Translations under genes and position numbers: made by a program
Source of the DNA: Bacteroides fragilis
GTDB lineage: Bacteria > Bacteroidota > Bacteroidia > Bacteroidales > Bacteroidaceae
Assembly: GCF_019583405.1 (NCBI RefSeq)
Contig: NZ_SZUU01000011.1
Span: 99,324-163,323 of the forward strand
Direction of reading: 5' to 3'
Length of the DNA: 64,000 bases
Shown: positions 28,432 to 36,706 of the stretch, piece by piece
Position numbering within the stretch: position 1 is the stretch's first letter
Layout: each line of letters begins with the position of its first letter
Notes under the pieces: generated by a model
The model's database searches: none
What the model was told of the DNA's origin: nothing
What the model saw: only the letters and a program-made list of their open reading frames with translations

Positions 28432-29682
28432 TTATGAAAGAATCGGTTTTCCTTTGCCTTTCATTTCTTTGTATTTATCAATGACATGCTTACGGCTCTT
28501 GATGATCTGCCAGCGATATACCCAGCAGGTAGTCAGGAAGTAGAATCCCGTTTGTATCCATAACGCTTTATATTCAAATGGGATCTCACTCAGTGTCGCC
28601 CCCATGTTATTGATCCGCACAAATCCGTTAATGCCGAAAGTAGACGGGAATATATAAGAGAAATATTTCCAGAACGGCGGTATGGCTGCTCCCGGCCAGG
28701 AGATTCCTGAAATAAACAGTAACGGAACAGACGTGAAGACGAATATCAGCATGCACGTTTCCCGGTTACGGATGGCAATGGACGCAGTCATGGCAAAGAA
28801 GATGCAAGCCATCAGATAGGGAAGGATAAATAACGCTAATGTACCCGGTTGTCCGATCTGGTTGAGGCTGAACATGCGGGGAACCGCACAAAGTACGTAA
28901 ACAGATACGAGCGAATAGACCATGAAATAGCTTAGTCCTTTACCCATTACAATACGCAGCGTGCCGTTGTAATGCCGGTTGATGGGCACCAGATCCTTAA
29001 AGCGGTTGTTTTCGCGGGCGGTGCCGGCAGAAAGTCCGATACCCAACAGTAAAGTCTGCTGAATAATCAGGATCAGTACTGCCGGTATCAGGAAAGCAGC
29101 AAAACCGTTAGTCGGATTGAACATTGCCACGTCTTCATATTCGATGGGGTAGGCTGTGATCTCATCCTGGCGGTCGGTGGTATTGTCCGAACGGGTTATT
29201 TTGATATCTTCGTTCATGTCTAAAGATACGGCTGTGTTAGCCAGAAGCATACTTTTGTAATATAGCAGTCCGCTCATATCACAATAAATACTTACCTGAG
29301 TCTGTTTACCTTGTGCTATGTTATCACTAAATTCTTTCGGAATATAAATGATGCCATAAGCCAGACGGTCTTTCAGCATTTGTTTGGCTTCTTCCATATC
29401 GGCACAATACGCTACGATTTCTATATCGGGAGTGGCATCCACTTTGCGGAGATATTTGCGGCTGAGTGAGGAGCGTGAATCGTCTACTACCACTGCGGGC
29501 ACTTCGCGCACCACTTCGTTGGTATAGATGAAGCTATAAATCAACGGATATACCAATGGCACGAGTACGAAGAAAATCAATACTCCCTGGTCACGGAAGG
29601 TGGTTCCAAACTCCCGTTTCCAGATATAAAACAGGTCGTTGACTCCTTGTGCTATTTTATCTTTTAATTTTATATCTTTCAT
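28432..29682 (-). CDS. ABC-2 type permease, distal
   Basis: Inner-membrane protein of the ABC-2/YhgE-Pip-like group. Seen: one N-terminal membrane segment (about 33-53), a large extracytoplasmic loop (about 55-190), then five or six membrane segments with the family ending FISGISWPGAAIPPFWKYFS. It begins within the stop codon of the upstream permease (1-base overlap), so the two are translationally coupled and probably form a heterodimer. No ATP-binding subunit is encoded nearby. Confidence 0.86.
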   Translation of the reverse strand: MKDIKLKDKIAQGVNDLFYIWKREFGTTFRDQGVLIFFVLVPLVYPLIYSFIYTNEVVREVPAVVVDDSRSSLSRKYLRKVDATPDIEIVAYCADMEEAKQMLKDRLAYGIIYIPKEFSDNIAQGKQTQVSIYCDMSGLLYYKSMLLANTAVSLDMNEDIKITRSDNTTDRQDEITAYPIEYEDVAMFNPTNGFAAFLIPAVLILIIQQTLLLGIGLSAGTARENNRFKDLVPINRHYNGTLRIVMGKGLSYFMVYSLVSVYVLCAVPRMFSLNQIGQPGTLALFILPYLMACIFFAMTASIAIRNRETCMLIFVFTSVPLLFISGISWPGAAIPPFWKYFSYIFPSTFGINGFVRINNMGATLSEIPFEYKALWIQTGFYFLTTCWVYRWQIIKSRKHVIDKYKEMKGKGKPILS

Positions 29683-30863
29683 TAGGGCATGTATTTATAG
29701 TATATCAAAGCTTCCTTCAACCGGTGAACCACGAAGAAAGGAAGTAACATAAAAATCAATAACGCCATATAATTGGACCAGGAATAAGCCATACTGTATC
29801 CGTTGAGTGCCTGGTCTACGTAAATGAGAAAGTAATGCCGTAGTGGGAACAGGTTGCTCAATGCCTGCAATACCGGATTCATAGCCATTACCGGGAAAGA
29901 GAACCCCGATATGGAGAAAGAGATGACTCCCCATAATGATGCAAAACTCAATCCGAGGCGGAGTGTAGGCAAAGTGCCTATCATCACGATGCCACAACAT
30001 TGTGAAGCCAGTACAAGGCACAAAGTGGCCAGCAGCATAGGGAGGATGCCACTGTTGCATGGGAAATGCAGGAATCCGTACAGGTATACATTATAAAATA
30101 TACCCATGATGAAGAACACTACCGTTTGTGGAAGAAGTTTACCTGCCAATGCGATATAAATGGAGTTATTGCTCAGCCGCAACCACTCACGTGCGGTACG
30201 GTCTTTGATTTCCACGCCGATGGAGAATACCGTTACCATGAATATCATCAGCATAAGTACTCCCGGTACAAGGGTGTTGCACAAGTAGACCGAGTAGTTC
30301 AACCATGGATTCTGTATCGGGTGTGTATCGATGACTATCGGTTGGAGGTATCCCATGGCTTGGCCCTCTGTTGCACCTTTAGCGTACAGTACCGAACGGC
30401 TGACTGCCCCTGATGCAAGTTCGGACATCATCTTCATGTCTTTGAAAAGCAGTGAGCCGGCAATCAGGTACGAGTTGTTGGTATAGAAAGATACCTTGGG
30501 TTGTCGTTGGCTTTGAGCATCGGCCGACAACCCTTTGGGAATATAGAAGAACCCATAAATTTTGCCTTCCTGCATTGCAGTGCGGGCTTCATTCACACTT
30601 CCATAACGGGCCACGATAGCCGTTTGCCCGAAGGCATCCAAATTGCGGAGGATATTTCTCGAACTGGTTGAGTTGTCCAGATCGACAGCGCCGACAGGCA
30701 TGTCGGTGGGCAGTCCCGAGTCCATCAGCGTGGTGAAGAAAATATAGCAGAATAACGGGGCTATCACCATGCAGAAGAGATAGAGCGGACGGGACACAAG
30801 ACGGCGACATTCGCGCTTCATGACCAGCCAGAGGGCTATATATTTCTTTTCTCTTTCTTTCAT
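29682..30863 (-). CDS. ABC-2 type permease, proximal
   Basis: Paralogue of the next permease with the same layout: an N-terminal membrane segment, a long periplasmic loop (about 50-190) and a C-terminal block of membrane helices ending in ISGFSFPVMAMNPVLQALSNL. It overlaps the HlyD gene by 4 bases. Such pairs work with a HlyD adaptor and TolC-type channel as export systems for small molecules or drugs. Confidence 0.86.
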   Translation of the reverse strand: MKEREKKYIALWLVMKRECRRLVSRPLYLFCMVIAPLFCYIFFTTLMDSGLPTDMPVGAVDLDNSTSSRNILRNLDAFGQTAIVARYGSVNEARTAMQEGKIYGFFYIPKGLSADAQSQRQPKVSFYTNNSYLIAGSLLFKDMKMMSELASGAVSRSVLYAKGATEGQAMGYLQPIVIDTHPIQNPWLNYSVYLCNTLVPGVLMLMIFMVTVFSIGVEIKDRTAREWLRLSNNSIYIALAGKLLPQTVVFFIMGIFYNVYLYGFLHFPCNSGILPMLLATLCLVLASQCCGIVMIGTLPTLRLGLSFASLWGVISFSISGFSFPVMAMNPVLQALSNLFPLRHYFLIYVDQALNGYSMAYSWSNYMALLIFMLLPFFVVHRLKEALIYYKYMP

Positions 30864-31852
30864 TTTTTAAGGATGACTGACATTCCCGGACGCAGATTGT
30901 CTACTTTTTCAACCGGAGTAGCTTTTACTTCGAAAGTTTTCAGATCGAACTGTCCTGTAGTTTTAGTTGCTTTCCAGGCAGCGTAAGTACCCAGATCCTT
31001 CATGTAGTATACTTTCAGGCGAATCGTTTTGTTGTCCAGTGCGGGCACGATAGCGTCAAATTCAGATCCCATTGTCAGGTTCTTCAATAAATCCTCGCGC
31101 ACATTGAATGTCACCCACATGTCATCCATCACTGCAATGTTCATAATCGGTGCACCTGTGCCTACCAGCTCGCCCACTTTGGGAAATATCTCAGAAACCT
31201 CTCCGGCTGTCTGAGCAATCAAATAAGTCTCTTTGATGTACGATTCCACTTCGGCAACAGCTCCTTTGGCACGGTCTACCAAAGCGGCGGCAGCCATTTT
31301 GTCCTCACGTTCGGCACCGTTTTTAGCCATGGTATATTGGGCCTTTGCTGCTTTTTCTGTGGCGATGGCTGCATTACGTTGCGCAGTGACTTCGTCCAGT
31401 TTTTGCGCAGGCATGACTCCCTGGTCGAACAGATTTTTAACACGCTTGTATGATTTCTCTGCTATGTCGACACCGGCTATCGCCTTTTGCCACATTTCAT
31501 AAGCTGCCTGGATCTGTTCCTGACGTGCCCCTTTGATTGCTTTTTCGTTTTGTGCCTGAGCAGCGGCTTCAGCTGCACGTGCCTGTTCCATTTTTGCCAT
31601 TACGTCCGGAGCTTCCAGTATGGCGAGAGTGTCTCCCGCTTGTACTGTTTGTCCCTCTTTCACACGGAATTCCAGAATGCGTCCGGGAACTTTGCTCGAA
31701 ACGCGGTATTCGGTCACCTCGGCCTGTCCCTGAATAATTTCCGGACCTTTGCGGAGCATGAAGAAACCGACAACTGCAACCAGTACAATAACTCCCAGCA
31801 GAGTGAGGAATGCAAGCAGCATATTGCTGTTCTGTGATTTTTGTGATGTCAT
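30860..31852 (-). CDS. HlyD-family periplasmic adaptor
   Basis: Membrane-fusion protein joining the inner-membrane permeases to the TolC-like channel. Seen: one N-terminal membrane anchor (LLAFLTLLGVIVLVAVVGFF), biotinyl-lipoyl half-motifs (VSSKVPGRILEFRVKEGQTVQAGD and the matching AGEVSEIFPKVGELVGTG), an intervening alpha-hairpin rich in alanine (about 85-190) and a C-terminal beta-barrel. Length 330 is typical of the YbhG/EmrA type. It lies 61 bases after tolC. Confidence 0.9.
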   Translation of the reverse strand: MTSQKSQNSNMLLAFLTLLGVIVLVAVVGFFMLRKGPEIIQGQAEVTEYRVSSKVPGRILEFRVKEGQTVQAGDTLAILEAPDVMAKMEQARAAEAAAQAQNEKAIKGARQEQIQAAYEMWQKAIAGVDIAEKSYKRVKNLFDQGVMPAQKLDEVTAQRNAAIATEKAAKAQYTMAKNGAEREDKMAAAALVDRAKGAVAEVESYIKETYLIAQTAGEVSEIFPKVGELVGTGAPIMNIAVMDDMWVTFNVREDLLKNLTMGSEFDAIVPALDNKTIRLKVYYMKDLGTYAAWKATKTTGQFDLKTFEVKATPVEKVDNLRPGMSVILKK

Positions 31853-31913
31853 CTTATTTACGATTTTACGATTTACGATTGAGATTGGCTTTCTCTAAAT
31901 TTACTTATTCATT

Positions 31914-33368
31914 TTATTTCAGTGTTCCCAATGACTTCTGCAGGTAGATCTCTGTTAACTTCACATCAATCTGTGCATCGATCTTTTCCGATTGGGCCGA
32001 CAACCAGGCAGTATGGGCTTCAAGTACGTTGCTTGGAGCAATTACTCCTTCTTCGAATCCAAGGGTGGCGTAGCGCAGGTTTTCGTCAGCTTTCTCAAGG
32101 TTCTTTTTCGCCATGGCCAGTTTCTTTGCTGCCTCGTTCACTTTGAAGGCCGATTGGTTGACCTGCAACTCTATTTTTTCTTTGGCATCTTCCAGTTGAT
32201 ACTGGGCGATGCGTGCTTCTGCTTTGGCTGCCTTTACTTTATAGAGGCCTTCTCCCCAGTGCCAGATGGGTAATTGAAGCATGATGCCTACATTCCACAT
32301 TCCTTTGAATTTATTTTCAAAGCTGTTGAATACGGAAGGGTTAGTAACCATATAGTTTCCCATCAGTGCTAAAGACGGAAGATGCTCGGAGCGGGTTACG
32401 TTTATTTTTTGTTGATAAATTTTGGTTGCCAGTTCCAGGCTCCGTATTTCAGGCCGGTTGGCATAGGCTGTTTCAACCTCAAAGTCGGTAGTAACAGGCA
32501 TTAACGGAATGTCGTCGATGTCTTCGTCGGCCAATACGACGGGGGTACTCAGGTCGATGCCGCACAGTTGGCACAGTAGCATCCGAGAAAGGCTGAGCCC
32601 GTCTTCAACCTTTGTCAGTGTCATTTCGGCTTCGTTTACCTTCACCCGAACCGAGAGTCCGTCCGCTTTAGTGGCTACCCCTTCGGCAATCATCTTTTCT
32701 ACATCACTGTCCAGTTTCTGCAATAGCTTCAGGTAGCTTTCCGCGAGTTTTTTCTTGTTGACCAACGAGATAACCTGCCAATAGGCCTGATCCGTGCTGA
32801 GAATCACCTCTTGCATACCCGAATTGTGCTGTTGGCGAGCCAACTCTTCAGCGTATTTAGTGATTTTGTTGTATGCCCGGATTTTGCCGCCCATGTATAA
32901 TGGCTGTGTCAGGGTGATGGCTCCTGCATATACATTGCGGGTATCGGTACGGAATGCGTCTACAATAGAACTTCCGGCTTCGTTCAAGGCCGGTACGATA
33001 GCCCCTCCCAGTTGCGACAAAGCCGGGGCCGGTTCAGGATGGAGCTGTCCGATGACTTGTGCAGCCTGCTGCAGTGGTCCGCTTATGCTGTTTCCTAAGC
33101 CCGATAGGGTAGCTTTCTGATCACTGTTGAGCAGCGAGAATTCTTTTTGGTTACGCATATAGGCCCCTGTAGCAGAGAAGTTGGGTAAGTAGTTCGTAAA
33201 AGCTGCTTTGTTTTGATAGTGTGCAGCATTTATTTTCTCTCCGCTTATCAACAACTCTTTGTTGTTGGCAATGGCCAATGCACGGCAACTATCTAAGGAT
33301 AGGATTCCCTGTGATTTCAGAGAGAAAGTAGTTGTCAGGAGAAAAAACAGAAACAGGATTTTTTTCAT
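31914..33368 (-). CDS. TolC-family outer-membrane efflux channel
   Basis: Trimeric outer-membrane channel component. Seen: signal peptide (residues 1-19), two homologous outer-membrane-efflux halves with LDSCRALAIANNKEL at the start and repeated long helices with heptad character, and a conserved mid-protein TLTQPLYMGGKI. First gene of the four-gene efflux operon, behind a consensus promoter. There is no sign that it belongs to the neighbouring peptide island, which lies beyond the promoter and a repeat. Confidence 0.92.
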   Translation of the reverse strand: MKKILFLFFLLTTTFSLKSQGILSLDSCRALAIANNKELLISGEKINAAHYQNKAAFTNYLPNFSATGAYMRNQKEFSLLNSDQKATLSGLGNSISGPLQQAAQVIGQLHPEPAPALSQLGGAIVPALNEAGSSIVDAFRTDTRNVYAGAITLTQPLYMGGKIRAYNKITKYAEELARQQHNSGMQEVILSTDQAYWQVISLVNKKKLAESYLKLLQKLDSDVEKMIAEGVATKADGLSVRVKVNEAEMTLTKVEDGLSLSRMLLCQLCGIDLSTPVVLADEDIDDIPLMPVTTDFEVETAYANRPEIRSLELATKIYQQKINVTRSEHLPSLALMGNYMVTNPSVFNSFENKFKGMWNVGIMLQLPIWHWGEGLYKVKAAKAEARIAQYQLEDAKEKIELQVNQSAFKVNEAAKKLAMAKKNLEKADENLRYATLGFEEGVIAPSNVLEAHTAWLSAQSEKIDAQIDVKLTEIYLQKSLGTLK

Positions 33369-33495
33369 CGCATCTTATACATTATAAAGGTAATACTTCA
33401 TTTTAAAGAACAATGCTTGCGGGCTGTTTGTTTATCCGGTTTTGTTCTTGTTATCCTTGTTAGGACAAGAAACAATAATTGCATAAACAACGATG

Positions 33496-33526
33496 CAAAT
33501 ATAAAGGGTTAATCTTAAAAAGCAAA
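33496..33526 (-). promoter_or_regulatory. Consensus promoter of the tolC-hlyD-permease operon
   Basis: On the minus strand TTTG (33526-33523), exactly 19 bases, then TATATTTG (33503-33496). This is a perfect Bacteroidales promoter, with an expected start near 33489 and a leader of about 120 bases. Confidence 0.75.
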
Positions 33527-33532
33527 ACGATT

Positions 33533-33694
33533 TAATTTTTTTTGTTATTTAGGCCTGATGTTTGAATACCGGGCGATGTATTTTCGCTTTTTCAATTAAC
33601 ATTGTTAACGTCATCTTGATGTCTTTCCCTTTTCGAATGCAAATAACAAATCTTTTGCATTTAAATGACTTGTTGTTTATATTCAAAGAATAAG
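33533..33694 (+). repeat. Direct repeat bordering the peptide island, left copy
   Basis: Matches 41294-41455 in the same orientation over about 160 bp, with roughly four of five bases identical. Shared landmarks are ttgttatttaggc, the block cgctttttcaattaacattgttaa, and an inner inverted repeat related to caaataaca...tgttatttg. The final four codons of the last glycosyltransferase gene lie inside this copy. The two copies enclose the AT-rich cluster. Confidence 0.75.
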
Positions 33695-34480
33695 CACACT
33701 CCCCTCTTGATCATATATGTGATCATTTAATATGTCTTTTTCAGAAGATAAGGTTGTAGAAAGTACTAAGTTTGTACTATATAAGCTGTTGTAGACAGAT
33801 TTATATTTACTATTCTCTCCTCGAATATGGCTCAAATGATACATGGGCCCGTCAGCACGTAAAAATCTGTATCCTAATGCTTCCCAACGAGCTTGTCTCT
33901 CAAAATCTTCATTTCCCCATCCATAAAACCTTTCATTATCTTTTCCGCCATTCAGATAGGCATCCTTATTATAAAATATAGCTCCTCCCACCAATTTTAT
34001 ATCATACAATACCTTCATTAAAGCTGCATTTCTATGTAAAAACAACAGGTTTTCATTCTTGGCATAATACTCACGAAGCAACATCGGGACATTGAGGACC
34101 TCACCATTATACGGATAAGCAATTTCTGTTCTATTTTCTCTCAATTGTTCTACTGCATAAATCATCAGTTCTGGATATGCAATGATATCTGCTTCCCAAA
34201 TAGCGATATAGGGTGTATCCACGCCTTCTACTAAAATATTTTGGTATTTAGTACGATGGTATGTGTTGTCGGAATCTTTTATGAATCTGTAGTCTGTATT
34301 ATTTAGCAAATTTTCTAATATATGATTGTTGTACCTGCCAGCTTCCAATATTTTTATATTTGTATTAAAATAACGCTGCAAAAATCTAACCGATAACAAT
34401 AGATTTTCCAATCTGTATATGGAGTCTAACTTTATAGGAATGAGAAAAGTCACATCAAAGAGATCTTGTTTTACCATCAT
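33683..34480 (-). CDS. Glycosyltransferase with galactosyltransferase-type C-terminal motif (second of a pair)
   Basis: Predicted cytoplasmic GT-A glycosyltransferase. Seen: N-terminal TFLIPIKLDS.YRLENL, metal-binding-like WEADII (Glu96-Ala-Asp98, in place of DxD), the acceptor-site motif YGWGNEDFERQARW (186-199), and a C-terminal H-x-x-H-x-RGENS signature (His215, His218). It is paralogous to the adjacent gene and overlaps it by 4 bases. Its end lies in the left direct repeat. Base composition is distinctly AT-rich. Acting on the six-cysteine peptide encoded upstream is inference; a glycan or lipid acceptor is possible. Confidence 0.8.
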   Translation of the reverse strand: MMVKQDLFDVTFLIPIKLDSIYRLENLLLSVRFLQRYFNTNIKILEAGRYNNHILENLLNNTDYRFIKDSDNTYHRTKYQNILVEGVDTPYIAIWEADIIAYPELMIYAVEQLRENRTEIAYPYNGEVLNVPMLLREYYAKNENLLFLHRNAALMKVLYDIKLVGGAIFYNKDAYLNGGKDNERFYGWGNEDFERQARWEALGYRFLRADGPMYHLSHIRGENSKYKSVYNSLYSTNLVLSTTLSSEKDILNDHIYDQEGSVLIL

Positions 34481-35262
34481 GATATTCTATAATAGTTATT
34501 ATTTATGTTATGTAAAATTTCTTCGTCTGTTTCTGCTACGGTTTTACTCAATTCAGCGTATGCTTTCTCTTGATGAAATTTAGATGTATAGCCACTGTTT
34601 TCTCCTCGAGGATGTGTTAAATGAAACAAGACTCCTTCGCTTCGATATATGGAATAATCCAAACTTTTCCAACGAAAAAAACGCTCATTGTCCTCTGCTC
34701 CCCATCCATAAAAATGTTCATTTTCCATTCCAGACATGATATAAGCTTTACGATTTACTAATACGGCACCTCCTACATTCTCATGATAGTCATTCAATAA
34801 TCTCATTTTTTCAACATTTCGCGACAAAAAGCCAATGTCTCTATTTTCAAAATATTGAGCACGCAAAATATCAGAAGTCTCCATAAAGCAACCATTGTAT
34901 GGGTATGCAATTTGATATTTGTCACCTCGTAATTGCTGAATGGAATCTACTATCTGACCAGTCGGAATAATGATATCTGCATCCCATATGGCTAAATAGT
35001 CTGTATTGGATTGCAATGTCATCTGATTGAGGTATTTTGTCCTATAGAATATAACATCCTTATCTTCTACAAACTCATATTTTATATCGGTGCACAAACG
35101 ATCCAGTAGATGCCTGTTGTAGCGGTCAGATTCCAGCAGAAAAATATGGCAATAAAAATTAGACTTTAAAAAGTCAATTGTTAACTGTAGATTCTCTAAC
35201 CGGATCATTGAGTCAATCCTAACTGGTATCAGAAATGTCATATCCATTATCTCTTCTTTCAT
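34477..35262 (-). CDS. Glycosyltransferase paralogue (first of a pair)
   Basis: Same family as the next gene. Seen: MTFLIPVRIDSMIRLENLQ, a full DxD motif in AIWDADIII, FYGWGAEDNERFFRW and HLTHPRGENSGY. I chose ATG 35262 because it overlaps the stop of the LanC-like gene as ATGA, which fits translational coupling. The frame remains open to 35322, but the extra 20 residues would lie inside the upstream gene. The paralogues differ in the metal motif (Asp-Ala-Asp here, Glu-Ala-Asp in the other), so they may transfer different sugars or act in sequence. Confidence 0.8.
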   Translation of the reverse strand: MKEEIMDMTFLIPVRIDSMIRLENLQLTIDFLKSNFYCHIFLLESDRYNRHLLDRLCTDIKYEFVEDKDVIFYRTKYLNQMTLQSNTDYLAIWDADIIIPTGQIVDSIQQLRGDKYQIAYPYNGCFMETSDILRAQYFENRDIGFLSRNVEKMRLLNDYHENVGGAVLVNRKAYIMSGMENEHFYGWGAEDNERFFRWKSLDYSIYRSEGVLFHLTHPRGENSGYTSKFHQEKAYAELSKTVAETDEEILHNINNNYYRIS

Positions 35263-36329
35263 AATTTGCAATATTTTTCTTTCCACATTCCATAAAGGGA
35301 TAGCGATAACACAATACCACATGAGCCGGATCGCATACTCAAAAAATTATTTTCCTCTTTTAAACTCTTAAAATAAGAAGAGTGTTCTATTTTTTTTAGT
35401 ATTTTAAAACAGAGTTCTTCTTTGTATTTGAGATTTTCTGTTTCTTGTATAGATGTCAATAGCATCAGAAGCCCGCTTACACCATTGTTTAACGCAATGC
35501 TTTTATCTTTGAATTCATATTTTAACATGGTGTCAATATCTATACTTTTCTCTAAAATGCTGATGTGCTTTTCCCACAATGGCACGGGCTTAATATTCAT
35601 GAGATATTTGACAGAGGAAATCAAATAAATACGGTTAGATGTCAATCGCGGAAATGAACTTAGTATAAATGTAGTGAGATTATCTATAATTCTATCTAAT
35701 TTGTAATTATAAAAATTTAATTTATAAGTTTCAGCAATAAGATATATGTAAACAGGTAATTTGTATAAGTTCATGTTGAAAATAAAAGGCTCACTATTTA
35801 TTTGAGTATAGCCATTTTGATCATTTGATAATTCGATTGAATTTATAATTAATATTACAAGTTCTTTTTTCAATTGTACAGGCTCACTCTCGATGTTTTT
35901 GTAAAAATGAATGTTATACAATAAGTAAAATAGTATACCATATAATAAAGATGTGTAATTTTGGAGTTCTCCTATGGCTTTTGAAGATATCCAACGAAAA
36001 ATACAATCGTCCAACTCTTTTAATACATCATTGGGATCAGCATCTATATATCCATGCTTGATCAAATATGTAATTGCGAATGCTATGCCTGCCAGGCCTG
36101 TCTCAAAATCAATCTGGGTTGAAATGGATTTTTTTTCACAATCCCGATATATCTCGTCTATTAGCCACTCCGCTTTCTCTAATATGAATTTATCTTCCAA
36201 GAAACGAGATGCTACAAAAAGAGAAAGACAAGCACCCATCTTGCCATTCGATATATCCAACGATACATTTGAATAATTTTGTGATAGAATAGCTCCTATG
36301 ATATTTCTGAGTATTTTTTTTTCGTTCAT
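35259..36329 (-). CDS. LanC-like alpha-toroid protein, probably zinc-free
   Basis: Resembles lanthipeptide cyclases and LanC-like proteins in its repeated helical hairpins with glycine-rich turns: DISNGKMGACLSLF near the start, FETGLAGIAFAI (about 100), LNNGVSGLLMLL and MRSGSCGIVLSLSLYG near the end. LanC enzymes normally carry zinc ligands in a W-C-x-G and a C-H-G motif; I find neither. It may be a scaffold or an enzyme that does not use zinc. It is translationally coupled to the first glycosyltransferase. The weak fold signal means the family call is by pattern only. Confidence 0.62.
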   Translation of the reverse strand: MNEKKILRNIIGAILSQNYSNVSLDISNGKMGACLSLFVASRFLEDKFILEKAEWLIDEIYRDCEKKSISTQIDFETGLAGIAFAITYLIKHGYIDADPNDVLKELDDCIFRWISSKAIGELQNYTSLLYGILFYLLYNIHFYKNIESEPVQLKKELVILIINSIELSNDQNGYTQINSEPFIFNMNLYKLPVYIYLIAETYKLNFYNYKLDRIIDNLTTFILSSFPRLTSNRIYLISSVKYLMNIKPVPLWEKHISILEKSIDIDTMLKYEFKDKSIALNNGVSGLLMLLTSIQETENLKYKEELCFKILKKIEHSSYFKSLKEENNFLSMRSGSCGIVLSLSLYGMWKEKYCKL

Positions 36330-36415
36330 AAGGTGATGATTTTAGTATATAATCTTAAATTTTCAACCTATTTCAGATTTTATATGTTGTTTGATTTTTT
36401 GTATTGGTTAAGCGC

Positions 36416-36579
36416 CTGTTTAAACTTTCCTTGAATAAATTTTTATCGACCTGTTTTGAGTTTCTTTTCAGTCTATTTCCCCGTTTTTGTTCGTTACATA
36501 GCCTGCTATGCTCTTCACGAAAACGAGAAGATGTCCTCGAAAACAAATCTCAAAACAGTCTCGAACAAAATTTAAACAG
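36416..36579. repeat. Long imperfect palindrome between tlpA-like and lanC-like genes
   Basis: Symmetric element of about 164 bp. CTGTTTAAA (36416-36424) pairs with TTTAAACAG (36571-36579), CTGTTTTGAG (36451-36460) pairs with CTCAAAACAG (36549-36558), and CATAGC-CT-GCTATG (36497-36510) forms the tip. Non-coding. It splits the minus-strand cluster into two halves and may reduce transcription into the lanC and glycosyltransferase part. It may be a member of a genome-wide repeat family; that needs a search. Confidence 0.65.
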
Positions 36580-36706
36580 TCTCTAAACCATACTAACGGA
36601 AAGTGCCCGGAGGTGCTATACTTTCTGTTGCAAAGACAAAGCAAATGAGAGATGTACTGCCTTCTTTAGTTGCAATATTTCCAACGTTTGAATTTTGTAG
36701 TAGCCT

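Noticed and set aside
28432..33368. TolC-HlyD-permease operon as the exporter of the six-cysteine peptide
   Set aside because: It has its own consensus promoter, lies outside the flanking repeat, is less AT-rich and has no C39 or ATPase component. A link is possible but not supported by the sequence.
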